Positions 1-7,744 of a stretch of 25,517 nucleotides of DNA are shown here, one piece after another (the first letter of the stretch is position 1; each line of letters opens with the position of its first letter). The notes beneath the pieces were generated by a model that was not told the origin of the DNA, did not search any database, and was given only the letters and a program-made list of their open reading frames with translations. The translations under genes were made by a program, and so were the position numbers. Origin of the DNA: JBDNBY01 sp039767595 (GTDB lineage: Bacteria > Pseudomonadota > Alphaproteobacteria > Rhodobacterales > Rhodobacteraceae); contig JBDNBY010000134.1 of the NCBI GenBank assembly GCA_039767595.1, forward strand, positions 1 through 25,517, in the 5' to 3' direction.

Positions 1-758
1 ACATCTGGCGGTGTGACCAATGCCGCCAAGACCAAGATCCCGACGACAGCGTATTTGCGCACGGATTTGAGGCCCTCGGCACTCACCAGCCCCGCTTTGC
101 CCATCAATGTCAGGAGAACGGGCAACTGAAAACATAAGCCAAACGCAATGATGAATTTTAGCGTGATATCGAGCGATTCGTTCACTTTACCAAAAAACGT
201 GATCGTCACGCCGCTCTCTGTGGCTGCTGGCGCTTGCGCGATCACGGCGTCCGTTGGCGCGTCACTGACCAAAGATGACATGACCGACGTGAGGACTGAG
301 CTGACATCAGCAAATCCCAAAAAGAATGTCATCGCCAATGGCGTCACAACGAATTGAGCAAAGGATGCCCCAAGAAGGAACATGATCGGCGAGGCCGCGA
401 TAAAGGGTAGAAATGCGTTTTTCTCGGCACGGTATAGGCCCGGCGCCACAAAGCGCCACAGCTGATAGCCAATGACCGGAAAGGACAAGGCAAAGCCAAA
501 CACCATCGAAATCCGAAACAGCGTAAAGAGGTATTCTTGCGGCGATGTATATTGCAGTGTTGGATTAGGATCACCCAAGTTGCGCAGCGCATCTTCGATG
601 GGGGCCACAAGGAATTGCAAGATTGGCTCAGCCACGGCAAAGGCCAAGACAATCCCAATAATAAAGGCGATCACGGAATAAATCAGCCGCGTGCGCAATT
701 CCGCCAGATGCTCAATCAAGGGGGCCGTGCTGTGTTCTACTTCGTCATCGACGCTCAT
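1..758 (-). CDS. tatC: Sec-independent protein translocase TatC (3' end outside window)
   Basis: Multispanning inner-membrane receptor of the twin-arginine translocase; it binds RR signal peptides and works with TatB and TatA to export folded proteins. The 252 codons present read without a stop from ATG at 758 to the left edge, so the C-terminus is missing. Visible family marks: N-terminal PLIEHLAELRTR, the conserved loop FPVIGYQLWRFVAPGLYRAEK with its glutamate, and LAALVTPPD near the left edge. It lies 42 bases after tatB on the same strand, in the usual tatA-tatB-tatC order. The periplasmic loop is alanine/threonine rich (about residues 165-190). Identification is certain; only the end is unseen. 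Confidence 0.96.
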   Translation of the reverse strand, partial: MSVDDEVEHSTAPLIEHLAELRTRLIYSVIAFIIGIVLAFAVAEPILQFLVAPIEDALRNLGDPNPTLQYTSPQEYLFTLFRISMVFGFALSFPVIGYQLWRFVAPGLYRAEKNAFLPFIAASPIMFLLGASFAQFVVTPLAMTFFLGFADVSSVLTSVMSSLVSDAPTDAVIAQAPAATESGVTITFFGKVNESLDITLKFIIAFGLCFQLPVLLTLMGKAGLVSAEGLKSVRKYAVVGILVLAALVTPPD

Positions 759-800
759 GCGCTTGGGTCCTCAAATTTCAAGGTCTAACTGTTGGACGCT

Positions 801-1283
801 CTACTCAGCATCACCTTTGGTCTGTGCCGCGGGCGGTGTATCCGTTTTTACGTCGACGTCGCCCTTGGGTGTGGCGGCGGGCGCGTCTGCGGCCTTTGCC
901 GCGGCCTTTTCACGATCAATCCGCTCTTGGGCGGTTTTGGCGGCGGCGTCTTTGATCTTTTTGGCTTGCTCTTGGCGTTCTTTGCTGAGCTTGCCCGTCT
1001 CGCTTTCGGGATCATAATCGGCAAAGTTCGTCGCCGCCGATTTCACCCCGTCTAGACCGGCCTTCATCGGATCGGTCATCGTGCGCAACGTGTCTTTAAC
1101 ATCATCCATGCCGCTTTGCTTGGCCGCGTCGTCCATCGCGCTGGAAAACTCGCGCGCCATGGATTTCATGCGCCCGACGAATTGACCGGCTTTTTTGAAC
1201 AAAACCGGCAAATCTTTTGGTCCAACTACAATGAGCGCTACGATGCCCACAACGAGCATCTCAGCCATACCAATGTCGAACAT
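801..1283 (-). CDS. tatB: Sec-independent protein translocase subunit TatB
   Basis: Single-pass membrane protein of the Tat receptor complex, 160 aa. The N-terminus MFDIGMAEMLVVGIVALIVVGPKDLP is the TatB type: one short membrane helix, then the GPKDLP hinge and an amphipathic helix (FKKAGQFVGRMKSMAREF). The phenylalanine/glutamate pattern differs from the TatA hinge FGRGK in the gene before it. From about residue 90 the protein is charged and alanine-rich (KERQEQAKKIKDAAAKTAQERIDREKAAAKAA), probably an extended cytoplasmic tail, which is common in alphaproteobacterial TatB. It starts 2 bases after the tatA stop, so the genes are co-transcribed and probably translationally coupled. Confidence 0.95.
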   Translation of the reverse strand: MFDIGMAEMLVVGIVALIVVGPKDLPVLFKKAGQFVGRMKSMAREFSSAMDDAAKQSGMDDVKDTLRTMTDPMKAGLDGVKSAATNFADYDPESETGKLSKERQEQAKKIKDAAAKTAQERIDREKAAAKAADAPAATPKGDVDVKTDTPPAAQTKGDAE

Positions 1284-1285
1284 GA

Positions 1286-1510
1286 TTAGGCTTTATCTTT
1301 TTCTGCGTCTGGCGTCACGTCTTTGGCCGCCTCAGCAACGTCTTCGCTCGCTTCTAGCGCCGCTTCGGATTCGTCTTTGACGCCCTTTTTAAACGCTGTG
1401 ATGCCTTTGCCCACTTCGCCCATCAAACCACTGATTTTACCACGTCCAAACAGAACGAGAACAACGACAGCGATCAGCAAAATGCCTGGCAATCCGATAT
1501 TATTGAGCAT
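1286..1510 (-). CDS. tatA: Sec-independent protein translocase subunit TatA
   Basis: Forms the protein-conducting oligomer of the Tat system, 74 aa. MLNNIGLPGILLIAVVVLVLFGRGKISGLMGEVGKGITAFKKGV shows the N-terminal membrane helix, the FGRGK hinge and the amphipathic helix typical of TatA; the rest is an acidic, alanine-rich tail. I chose the ATG at 1510 because it has AGGAG six bases upstream. An in-frame ATG at 1525 would place that ribosome site inside the coding sequence. It is the first gene of the tatABC operon. A 7-base inverted repeat (1542-1548 with 1558-1564) lies 31 bases upstream of the start. Confidence 0.95.
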   Translation of the reverse strand: MLNNIGLPGILLIAVVVLVLFGRGKISGLMGEVGKGITAFKKGVKDESEAALEASEDVAEAAKDVTPDAEKDKA

Positions 1511-1638
1511 GATCTTCTCCTTCATACATTCAAATTTCGTACTTTGATACTTGTTCGATCAAAGAAGGCAAAGGGCAAAAACGTAAAAACTGCGTCGCCC
1601 CGTGCATTTTGGTCATTTAAGGTGGCGATAACACCATT

Positions 1639-2757
1639 TTAAGGGGAAGCCGGAAAGACAAAACACCGATCCCGCGGCACAGTGAGCCAAAACGGCGTTC
1701 CCTCTGTGGGTAAAAACACGTTGGGCACCGACGCTTGGATCAACTGGCCAGAGTGCTCAAGCGTAAATTCGACAATGCTTTCACGCCCCAAAAACCGCGC
1801 TCGCTTCACATGGGCCCGCGCGGCAGTGCCATCTGTGGGCGTCGGCAGCGGCCCTTTGCCGTGGCGATCAAAATCAATTCGAAGGTGTTGCGGGCGAAAC
1901 ACGATTTCGACATTTGTGCCATCGCTGAGCCCTGGCGCAAGAAACTGACCAAAGGGCGTGGCGGCCAAAGAGCCATGCACACAGCCCTCGATCACATTGA
2001 TATCACTGAAAAAACCGACGGCCTGACGATCGACGGGGCTGTTATAGATGTTATAGGGCGCACCGCTTTGAACAATGCGGCCCTCACGCATCAATATAAT
2101 TTGATCCGCCATGCGCATCGCCTCATAGGGCTCATGCGTCACCAATAGGACAGACGTGCCCTCTTCTTTCAAAAGGGCGAGGGTCTCGTCGCGGATCACG
2201 TCACGCAAACGGTTATCAAGGCCCGAAAACGGCTCATCCATCAACATAATGCGGGGCCGCGGGGCAAGCGCACGCACTAGGGCGACGCGCTGCTGCTCGC
2301 CGCCCGATAAGACATGCGGATATTCATCAATCGCACGCGCCAAATTAACCTTGGTTAATAACTCGAGGGCCCGCTGGCGCGCGGCATCCCCCTTTTCTGT
2401 CATCCCAAACATCACATTATCGCCCACGCTCATGTGCGGAAACAAAGCAAAGTCTTGGAACATTAGGCCAATGTTGCGGCGCTCGGCAGGCATTGATGTT
2501 ACGGTATCACTGATCAACGTCCCATCGATGTAGATGTCACCGCGATCTTGCATATCGATCCCAGCGATCATCCGTAGCGTTGTGGATTTACCGCAGCCCG
2601 ATGGCCCCAACAGGCAACAGACCTGCCCTGGCATAATCTTTAACGACACATCATTGACCACATGCTGATCGCCAAACACACGGTGAAGATTGCGCACTTC
2701 GAGACGCGCATGACCAGAGCCGGAGTTTGATATCTGAGTGCTCAACTGAGGATCCAC
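1639..2757 (-). CDS. ABC transporter ATP-binding protein, Fbp/Pot-like (iron or polyamine type)
   Basis: Cytoplasmic ATPase of an import ABC transporter, 372 aa. Walker A GPSGCGKST (51-59), Q-loop MFQDFALFP (99-107), signature LSGGEQQR (150-157), Walker B RIMLMDEPF (169-177) and H-loop histidine (about 208) are all intact. The C-terminal part (about 240-372) looks like the TOBE region of the CUT1/Fbp/Pot group (EIVFRPQHLRI), so FbpC (ferric iron) or PotA-like are the nearest names; substrate cannot be read from sequence. No permease or binding protein lies beside it, so the partners are encoded elsewhere. The start is uncertain. GTG at 2757 sits directly against AAGG, whereas an in-frame TTG at 2745 has that site at normal spacing. 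Confidence 0.85.
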   Translation of the reverse strand: MDPQLSTQISNSGSGHARLEVRNLHRVFGDQHVVNDVSLKIMPGQVCCLLGPSGCGKSTTLRMIAGIDMQDRGDIYIDGTLISDTVTSMPAERRNIGLMFQDFALFPHMSVGDNVMFGMTEKGDAARQRALELLTKVNLARAIDEYPHVLSGGEQQRVALVRALAPRPRIMLMDEPFSGLDNRLRDVIRDETLALLKEEGTSVLLVTHEPYEAMRMADQIILMREGRIVQSGAPYNIYNSPVDRQAVGFFSDINVIEGCVHGSLAATPFGQFLAPGLSDGTNVEIVFRPQHLRIDFDRHGKGPLPTPTDGTAARAHVKRARFLGRESIVEFTLEHSGQLIQASVPNVFLPTEGTPFWLTVPRDRCFVFPASP

Positions 2758-2890
2758 CTTCGATAACTGAGTGTTTTAATCGAGTTCCCTCGGCCTAGCA
2801 GCTTGAATTTGAAATCACAAGTTCTTGGATTTGAATCCATTGCGCCTTGCGAAACGAGGATAAACCCCCTAAGTAGCGCTTGATCATACT
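2758..2890. promoter_or_regulatory. Divergent intergenic region between ABC ATPase and secG, with an imperfect 22-bp-period direct repeat
   Basis: A 133-base divergent spacer. Two related 15-mers, beginning CTTGAATTT at 2802 and CTTGGATTT at 2824, match at 12 of 15 positions and are 22 bases apart, about two helical turns. The second includes GGATT-TG-AATCC (2827-2838), almost a palindrome. A possible secG promoter is TTGCGA (2847-2852), 17-base spacer, TAAGTA (2870-2875). The repeat could bind a dimeric regulator; that is inference. Confidence 0.3.
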
Positions 2891-2902
2891 ATGGCGGGAC
2901 CT

Positions 2903-3262
2903 ATGGAACAAATTGTACTCATCATTCACCTTATCTTAGCATTGTCTTTGATTACGACTGTTTTACTTCAACGGTCAGAAGGTGGGGGATTAGGTATGGG
3001 CGGTCCCAATGCCGCCGCCGCTGGTCGCCCTGCAACCACACCGGCCCAAAAATTCACTTGGGCCTTGGCGATCGCGTTTATTATGACCTCGATCACATTG
3101 ACGATCTTGTCTGCGCAGGCATCCAAAGATGCCTCAGTTCTGGATCGCCTTGGCGTGGCCCCCGCGGCGGCGCCGCAAGAGGCTCCAGCGACCCTCAACG
3201 GCGAGTCGCTTCTACCACCAAGCGCGCCATCATCTGATCCGATGGTGCCAACAGTCGACTAA
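2903..3262 (+). CDS. secG: Preprotein translocase subunit SecG
   Basis: Small inner-membrane subunit of the SecYEG channel, about 119 aa. Two membrane helices are evident: VLIIHLILALSLITTVLLQ near the start and a second (FTWALAIAFIMTSITLTIL). They are separated by the family loop RSEGGGLGMGGP. An alanine/proline-rich cytoplasmic tail follows, usual in Rhodobacteraceae. I favour ATG 2903 because MEQIVLIIHLILAL aligns with SecG N-termini as known in this family. An in-frame ATG at 2891 adds MAGP and neither start has a strong ribosome site. It precedes pyrG, a common alphaproteobacterial order, with 160 bases between them. Confidence 0.92.
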   Translation: MEQIVLIIHLILALSLITTVLLQRSEGGGLGMGGPNAAAAGRPATTPAQKFTWALAIAFIMTSITLTILSAQASKDASVLDRLGVAPAAAPQEAPATLNGESLLPPSAPSSDPMVPTVD

Positions 3263-3422
3263 ACGACCCAGTATTTAGGGGTTTCACTTAACCTACATCA
3301 GCATGTAGTAGGGCGCTTGCCATGTGCCCAGCTATGCTTTAAGGGTGAAATCCCGTGGGGCGGCGTGATTCCGCCATGCAAATTCGGTGATATAACCTCG
3401 ATTTCCAACGCGGGAGACTTCA
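3263..3422. other. secG-pyrG intergenic spacer, no convincing element
   Basis: It holds a short perfect hairpin, CTACAT (3293-3298) with ATGTAG (3303-3308) around a 4-base loop, and a GGCGG/CCGCC stem near 3359-3375. Neither is followed by a T-run, so I do not call a terminator. The pyrG ribosome site GGGAG lies 6 bases before its ATG. Confidence 0.4.
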
Positions 3423-5069
3423 ATGGCACGGTATATTTTTATCACAGGCGGTGTAGTGTCCTCGCTCGGCAAGGGCCTCGCCTCTGCGGCGTTGGGTGCT
3501 TTGCTCCAAGCGCGCGGCTTTACAGTTCGTCTGCGCAAGCTTGACCCCTATCTCAATGTCGATCCCGGCACGATGAGCCCCTTTGAACATGGCGAGGTCT
3601 TCGTCACGGATGATGGCGCCGAGACGGATCTGGATCTGGGCCACTATGAACGTTTCACAGGGGTCGCGGCGAAAAATACCGATTCTGTGTCATCCGGGCG
3701 CATTTATTCCACCGTTTTGGAAAAAGAGCGCCGCGGCGATTACTTGGGCAAAACTATCCAAGTGATCCCCCATGTGACAAATGAAATCAAAGATTTTCTA
3801 TCCACTGGCGGCGACGATGTTGATTTCCAATTATGCGAGATTGGCGGAACCGTTGGCGATATCGAAGGCCTTCCGTTTTTCGAGGCGATTCGACAATTTT
3901 CCCAAGACCGCCCGCGCGGCCAGTGTATTTTTGTGCACTTAACGCTGCTGCCCTACATCACCGCCTCGGGCGAATTAAAAACCAAGCCAACGCAACATAG
4001 CGTCAAAGAGCTCCGCTCGATTGGCATTGCGCCCGATGTTTTGGTGTGCCGCTCAGAGGGACCGATCCCGCAAAAAGAGCGCGATAAACTTGCCCTATTT
4101 TGCAATGTGCGCCCCGATAGCGTGATTGCCGCCCAAGACCTCAAATCCATCTACGAGGCGCCCCTTGCCTATCATCGCGAAGGCTTGGATCAGGCGGTTT
4201 TGGATGCATTCCAAATCTCACCTGCGCCCAAACCGGATCTGACCCGCTGGCATGATGTCTATGAGCGAGTGTATAACCAATCCGAGGGCGATGTGCGCGT
4301 GGCGATCGTTGGCAAATATGTCCAACTCGAAGATGCCTATAAATCCATCGCCGAGGCGCTCACACATGGCGGTATGCACAACGGCGTCAAAGTCAAAGTG
4401 GACTGGGTCGACTCTGAGACCCTCGCGACACAGGACGGTATCAAGCAATTGCACGGCTATAACGGCATTCTCGTCCCGGGCGGCTTTGGTGAGCGGGGCA
4501 CAGAGGGCAAAATCGCCGCCGCGCGTTATGCCCGCGAACACAAGATCCCCTATCTAGGCATCTGTTTGGGCATGCAAATGGCGGTGATCGAAGCGGCACG
4601 CAATGTCGCCGGCCTCACCACCGCCGGATCCGAAGAGTTTGACCACGAAAAGGGCGAAACACGGTTTGAACCTGTGGTCTATCACCTCAAAGAATGGGTG
4701 GAAGGCAACACAAAAGTCGAACGCTCTGTCCAAGATGACAAAGGCGGCACGATGCGTCTGGGCGCCTATACGGCCCACCTTCAAGAGGGATCCAAAGTCG
4801 CCGAAGTCTATGGCACCACCGAGATTAGCGAACGCCACCGGCATCGCTATGAGGTCGATATCAAGTACCGCAAACAGCTTGAGGATTTGGGCCTTAAATT
4901 CTCGGGCCTCTCGCCCGATGGTCGCCTCCCTGAGATTGTCGAATGGCAGGATCACCCATGGTTTATCGGCGTGCAATTCCACCCCGAGCTTAAGTCAAAG
5001 CCATTTGAACCGCATCCACTATTCCGTGGATTCGTCGGCGCCGCCAAAGAGGCCTCGCGCCTCGTCTGA
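3423..5069 (+). CDS. pyrG: CTP synthase (glutamine-hydrolysing)
   Basis: Converts UTP to CTP with ATP and glutamine, the last step of pyrimidine nucleotide synthesis. Full length at 548 aa. The N-terminal synthase domain opens with MARYIFITGGVVSSLGKG (P-loop about 9-19) and holds the DPYLNVDPGTMSP and CEIGGTVGDIEG signatures (41-53, 138-149). The C-terminal class I glutamine amidotransferase domain has PGGFGERG (352-359), the nucleophile Cys381 in GICLGMQ, and the His520/Glu522 pair in FHPEL. GGGAG six bases upstream fixes the start. Its TGA overlaps the rlmJ ATG by one base (TGATG), implying translational coupling. Confidence 0.98.
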   Translation: MARYIFITGGVVSSLGKGLASAALGALLQARGFTVRLRKLDPYLNVDPGTMSPFEHGEVFVTDDGAETDLDLGHYERFTGVAAKNTDSVSSGRIYSTVLEKERRGDYLGKTIQVIPHVTNEIKDFLSTGGDDVDFQLCEIGGTVGDIEGLPFFEAIRQFSQDRPRGQCIFVHLTLLPYITASGELKTKPTQHSVKELRSIGIAPDVLVCRSEGPIPQKERDKLALFCNVRPDSVIAAQDLKSIYEAPLAYHREGLDQAVLDAFQISPAPKPDLTRWHDVYERVYNQSEGDVRVAIVGKYVQLEDAYKSIAEALTHGGMHNGVKVKVDWVDSETLATQDGIKQLHGYNGILVPGGFGERGTEGKIAAARYAREHKIPYLGICLGMQMAVIEAARNVAGLTTAGSEEFDHEKGETRFEPVVYHLKEWVEGNTKVERSVQDDKGGTMRLGAYTAHLQEGSKVAEVYGTTEISERHRHRYEVDIKYRKQLEDLGLKFSGLSPDGRLPEIVEWQDHPWFIGVQFHPELKSKPFEPHPLFRGFVGAAKEASRLV

Positions 5070-5863
5070 TGCTGTCCTATCAGCATATGTACCATGCGGG
5101 AAATTGGGCTGATGTGCATAAGCATTGGCTCTTGGCTGAGACATTGGCAACATTAAAACAAAAGTCCAAGCCATTGTTTTATATGGAAACTCATGCAGGC
5201 CGCGCCCTTTATGATTTGCAAAGCGCCGAATCGCAAAAGACCCAAGAGGCCGCCCATGCCATCACATGGGCACGCGAGAACGATGCGATTGATCCGGCCT
5301 CGGCCTATGGCCGCTGCTTGGCTCACACGGCGCAAGAGTATGGCCTAAATAGCTACCCCGGATCGCCTAAAATTGCACAGCATCTCCTCGATGATGGAGA
5401 CACACTCATTTTGGCCGAGCTGCACCCCCAAGAGCATAACGCCCTTACCGAAAATATGTTTCGCAGCGGCGCCCATATTCACAAAAAAGACGGCTATCAG
5501 CTAATGCAATCCATGATGCCGCCCACGCCGCGGCGCGGGCTGGTGATGATTGACCCTAGCTATGAGATTAAATCCGAATACGCCGATGTGCCCAACGCCG
5601 CCAAACACGCCGCCAAAGCGTGGAATGTTGGTAACTTCCTCATGTGGTATCCAATTTTGACCGACCATCGCCAAGTCGAAATGGTGGATCAGCTGCACGA
5701 TCTCTTCCCCGAAGGCGGCGCGCATGAAGTCCGCTTTGCCCCCGCCCGCGAAGGGCACCGGATGATCGGATCGGGCATGTTCTATAACCGAGACATCTAT
5801 GGCCTGCGGGCTGTTCGGGCGAAAATAAGTGATTTTTTTGCCAAGCTGCCGCACCAACCCTAG
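5069..5863 (+). CDS. rlmJ: 23S rRNA (adenine(2030)-N6)-methyltransferase RlmJ
   Basis: SAM-dependent methylation of A2030 in 23S rRNA, 264 aa (E. coli RlmJ is about 280). The N-terminus MLSYQHMYHAGNWADVHKH is the family signature, with the histidine-rich start and the lysine at 18; METHAGRALYDL (39-50) is the SAM-binding motif. The catalytic loop reads IDPSYE (161-166) where E. coli-type proteins have DPPYE, so a serine replaces the second proline; I recall similar variants in relatives but cannot verify that. It shares one base with the pyrG stop. It has no ribosome site of its own and is probably made by coupled translation. Confidence 0.93.
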   Translation: MLSYQHMYHAGNWADVHKHWLLAETLATLKQKSKPLFYMETHAGRALYDLQSAESQKTQEAAHAITWARENDAIDPASAYGRCLAHTAQEYGLNSYPGSPKIAQHLLDDGDTLILAELHPQEHNALTENMFRSGAHIHKKDGYQLMQSMMPPTPRRGLVMIDPSYEIKSEYADVPNAAKHAAKAWNVGNFLMWYPILTDHRQVEMVDQLHDLFPEGGAHEVRFAPAREGHRMIGSGMFYNRDIYGLRAVRAKISDFFAKLPHQP

Positions 5864-5895
5864 TCACGCGGCACGGCGCACTCTATGTTAGGCGT

Positions 5896-6351
5896 ATGTT
5901 AGCAAAATTATTCGACAGTTTTTTCGCCCAGCCCCGTGACGTGATGAATTCGCAAGACGGCCCATTGGTCTTTGCCGCGCTCTTGATCCGCGTCGCCCGC
6001 GCCGATGGGGTGTTTGACGCCAACGAACGGCAGGTGATTGAAGATAGCCTCGCCGATCACTACGCCCTTGCGCCCGACGCTGTGTCAACACTCATGACAC
6101 GCGCAGAAGAGTTAGAGGCCTCGGCCCCTGATACCGTGCGCTTTACCCGCGTCCTCAAAGAGAGTGTTCCGTTGGATGAGCGCAGCGCGATTATGATGGC
6201 GATTTGGCGGACAATCCTCGCAGATGGCGCGCGCGATCCAAGCGAGGATTCGCTGGCACGCATGGTCGCCGCCCTGCTCGGGATCGATGATGTAGCAAGC
6301 GCCCGCGCACGACAAAAGGCGCAAGCCCAGATCGACAATCAGGCCGAGTAG
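5896..6351 (+). CDS. TerB family (tellurite-resistance-like) protein
   Basis: Small all-helical cytoplasmic protein, 151 aa, with the TerB-like pattern: FAALLIRVARADGVFDANERQVIE near residues 28-51 and a second half-repeat AIMMAIWRTILADGARDPSEDSLARMVAALLGI. The conserved acidic residues of the ADGxxDxxE turn are present in both halves. In this context (a single TerB, no terC/terD/terZ genes) it is unlikely to confer tellurite resistance. Many Rhodobacteraceae carry such a stand-alone TerB of unknown role. Its stop lies 5 bases before the PhnD-like gene, so the two are probably an operon. The start at 5896 has only a weak upstream AGG. Confidence 0.8.
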   Translation: MLAKLFDSFFAQPRDVMNSQDGPLVFAALLIRVARADGVFDANERQVIEDSLADHYALAPDAVSTLMTRAEELEASAPDTVRFTRVLKESVPLDERSAIMMAIWRTILADGARDPSEDSLARMVAALLGIDDVASARARQKAQAQIDNQAE

Positions 6352-6356
6352 TCGCG

Positions 6357-7091
6357 ATGATTGCCAGCTTGGGCATGTACGATCCACCGCATCTCCGCGC
6401 TGCAAATGATACCTTTTGGCAAGAGATTCGCGGCAATCTTGGATATGGCCCCGATCAACTGACCCGAGACATGCCTTTGCATGAGCTATGGACGTCGCCT
6501 CAAATGCTTTTTGCGCAGACCTGCGGGCGGCCCTATCGTTTGGGTCTGTGGCGCGATGTCACATTACTTGGGACGCCAGACTACCAATTAGACGACTGCC
6601 CCCAAGGTTATTATTTTAGCGTCATTATCTCCGCCTCCGCAGAACCCCCACGCACGGGCCGTGTGGCGATCAATGGTGCAGCATCACAATCTGGATGGGC
6701 GGCGTTATACGATTATATACATAGCGCAGATTTCACCCCCCACGGGCATGTCGTCACAGGCTCGCACGCAGCGTCGATCACGGCCGTCGCCCAAGGCACG
6801 GCAAGCATAGCGGCGATTGATGCGCAAACGTATCGTACGCTCAAAGGCCACCATCCAGAGATTGGTAATGTCCACATCATTGGACGCAGCCCCCTGCGCC
6901 CCGCCCTGCCCTTTGTCACCGCGCGCCATCAAGATGCCGCAGCTTTGCGCGCCGCTGTGTCAACTGCAATTCAAGGGGCGCGCGCCGCAGCGCAGCTCGG
7001 CATTGCAGGTCTCATTGATATACCGCATGAGGCCTATATGGCGATCCCCGATGTCCCGCAGCCCGCAGATGTAATCGGCGCGGCCTCTTAA
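6357..7091 (+). CDS. PhnD/SsuA/transferrin-type substrate-binding protein, no signal peptide
   Basis: 244 aa, resembling the phosphate/phosphonate ABC binding protein family (COG3221): an N-terminal strand MIASLGMYD, a central FAQTCGRPYR, and a second lobe with ASQSGWAALYDYIH (about 113-126), TGSHAASITAVAQGTASIAAIDAQTYR (about 137-163) and LPFVTARH. Those match the Pro/Ser-Gly-xx and GxHxxSLxAVxxGxADxAAID patterns of the family. There is no hydrophobic signal peptide or lipobox, so it should stay in the cytoplasm, and no permease or ATPase gene adjoins it. Its role is unknown; ligand sensing rather than transport is possible. Its stop shares TTAA with phaR on the opposite strand. Confidence 0.8.
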   Translation: MIASLGMYDPPHLRAANDTFWQEIRGNLGYGPDQLTRDMPLHELWTSPQMLFAQTCGRPYRLGLWRDVTLLGTPDYQLDDCPQGYYFSVIISASAEPPRTGRVAINGAASQSGWAALYDYIHSADFTPHGHVVTGSHAASITAVAQGTASIAAIDAQTYRTLKGHHPEIGNVHIIGRSPLRPALPFVTARHQDAAALRAAVSTAIQGARAAAQLGIAGLIDIPHEAYMAIPDVPQPADVIGAAS

Positions 7092-7642
7092 GATTTGCTC
7101 ATCTTGTCCAACTGAGTCGTCAGGGCGGCGAGCTGCTCTTTGATTGAGGCGATATCATCTTTTTCAGGCGCGGCAGCGGGCTCCGCATCGGGTTTGGCGG
7201 CCTCTGGAGGGGTAAATGCGGACCACGCGCCCATCATCGCCTTGAGCATCGCCTCTTGCTGCACTGCAAAAGCATCGACACCGGGCATTTTTGCCAAAGG
7301 GGAATGCTCTAAAATTTGCGATTGGCTTTGACGCAACACATCAAACGATTGCTGCAGAAATTGCGGCACCATGCTTTGTGCTTGCGAGGCATAGGAACGC
7401 ACGAGGTCGGTCAACACTTCAACTGGTAAGACATTCTCACCGCGGCCCTCATGCTCTGTTATGATCTGAAGCAAGTATTGCCGCGTCAAATCATCGCCTG
7501 TTTTCAGATCGATAATTTGTACATCGCGCCCATCTTTGATGAACCGCGCCACATCTTCGAGTGTCACATAATCACTGGTCTCAGTGTTATAGAGCCGGCG
7601 ACTTGCATATCGTTTGATGAGCAATGGATTCGTAGCGGTCAC
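7088..7642 (-). CDS. phaR: Polyhydroxyalkanoate synthesis repressor PhaR
   Basis: Transcriptional repressor that binds DNA at pha promoters and is titrated by PHA granules; 184 aa from the start chosen here. The N-terminal PHB/PHA accumulation regulator domain (LLIKRYASRRLYNTETSDYVTLEDVARFI) is nearly invariant in the family. A second conserved block (QYLLQIITEHEGRGENVLPVEVLTDLVRSY) follows, then a variable acidic/alanine tail ending in a helix. GTG at 7642 has AGGAG with 8 bases of spacing; the upstream GTG at 7651 overlaps that site and is less likely. A TTGC-N3-GCAA site 35 bases upstream suggests autoregulation. Confidence 0.95.
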   Translation of the reverse strand: MTATNPLLIKRYASRRLYNTETSDYVTLEDVARFIKDGRDVQIIDLKTGDDLTRQYLLQIITEHEGRGENVLPVEVLTDLVRSYASQAQSMVPQFLQQSFDVLRQSQSQILEHSPLAKMPGVDAFAVQQEAMLKAMMGAWSAFTPPEAAKPDAEPAAAPEKDDIASIKEQLAALTTQLDKMSKS

Positions 7643-7665
7643 AGGGCGCACTCCTTTTTTTCATA

Positions 7666-7694
7666 ACGATAGATTATTGCATTGCAAAAAGAAA
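7666..7694 (-). promoter_or_regulatory. phaR promoter with a PhaR-like operator
   Basis: On the minus strand, -35 TTTCTT (7689-7694), 17-base spacer, -10 TATCGT (7666-7671). The spacer contains TTGC (7677-7680) - ATT - GCAA (7684-7687), a one-base-per-arm variant of the CTGC-N3-GCAG site known for Paracoccus and Rhodobacter PhaR. It overlaps the T-tract of the phasin terminator. Confidence 0.45.
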
Positions 7695-7718
7695 GGGCGC
7701 ACGAAACGTACGCCCTTT
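7686..7718 (-). terminator. Intrinsic terminator of the phasin gene
   Basis: The stem AAAGGGCG (7692-7699) pairs with CGCCCTTT (7711-7718). ACG/CGT pair further inside around an AAA loop with one mismatch. On the minus strand the hairpin is followed directly by CTTTTTG (T-run 7686-7690). It sits 26 bases after the phasin stop and separates phasin from phaR transcripts. Confidence 0.85.
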
Positions 7719-7744
7719 GATCATCATCTTGGGAGGAGGATGAC

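Noticed and set aside
3293..3308. Terminator after secG
   Set aside because: The 6-bp CTACAT/ATGTAG hairpin is AT-containing and lacks a following T-run.
5896..6351. Tellurite-resistance operon
   Set aside because: Only one TerB-like gene is present; terC, terD, terE and terZ homologues are missing.
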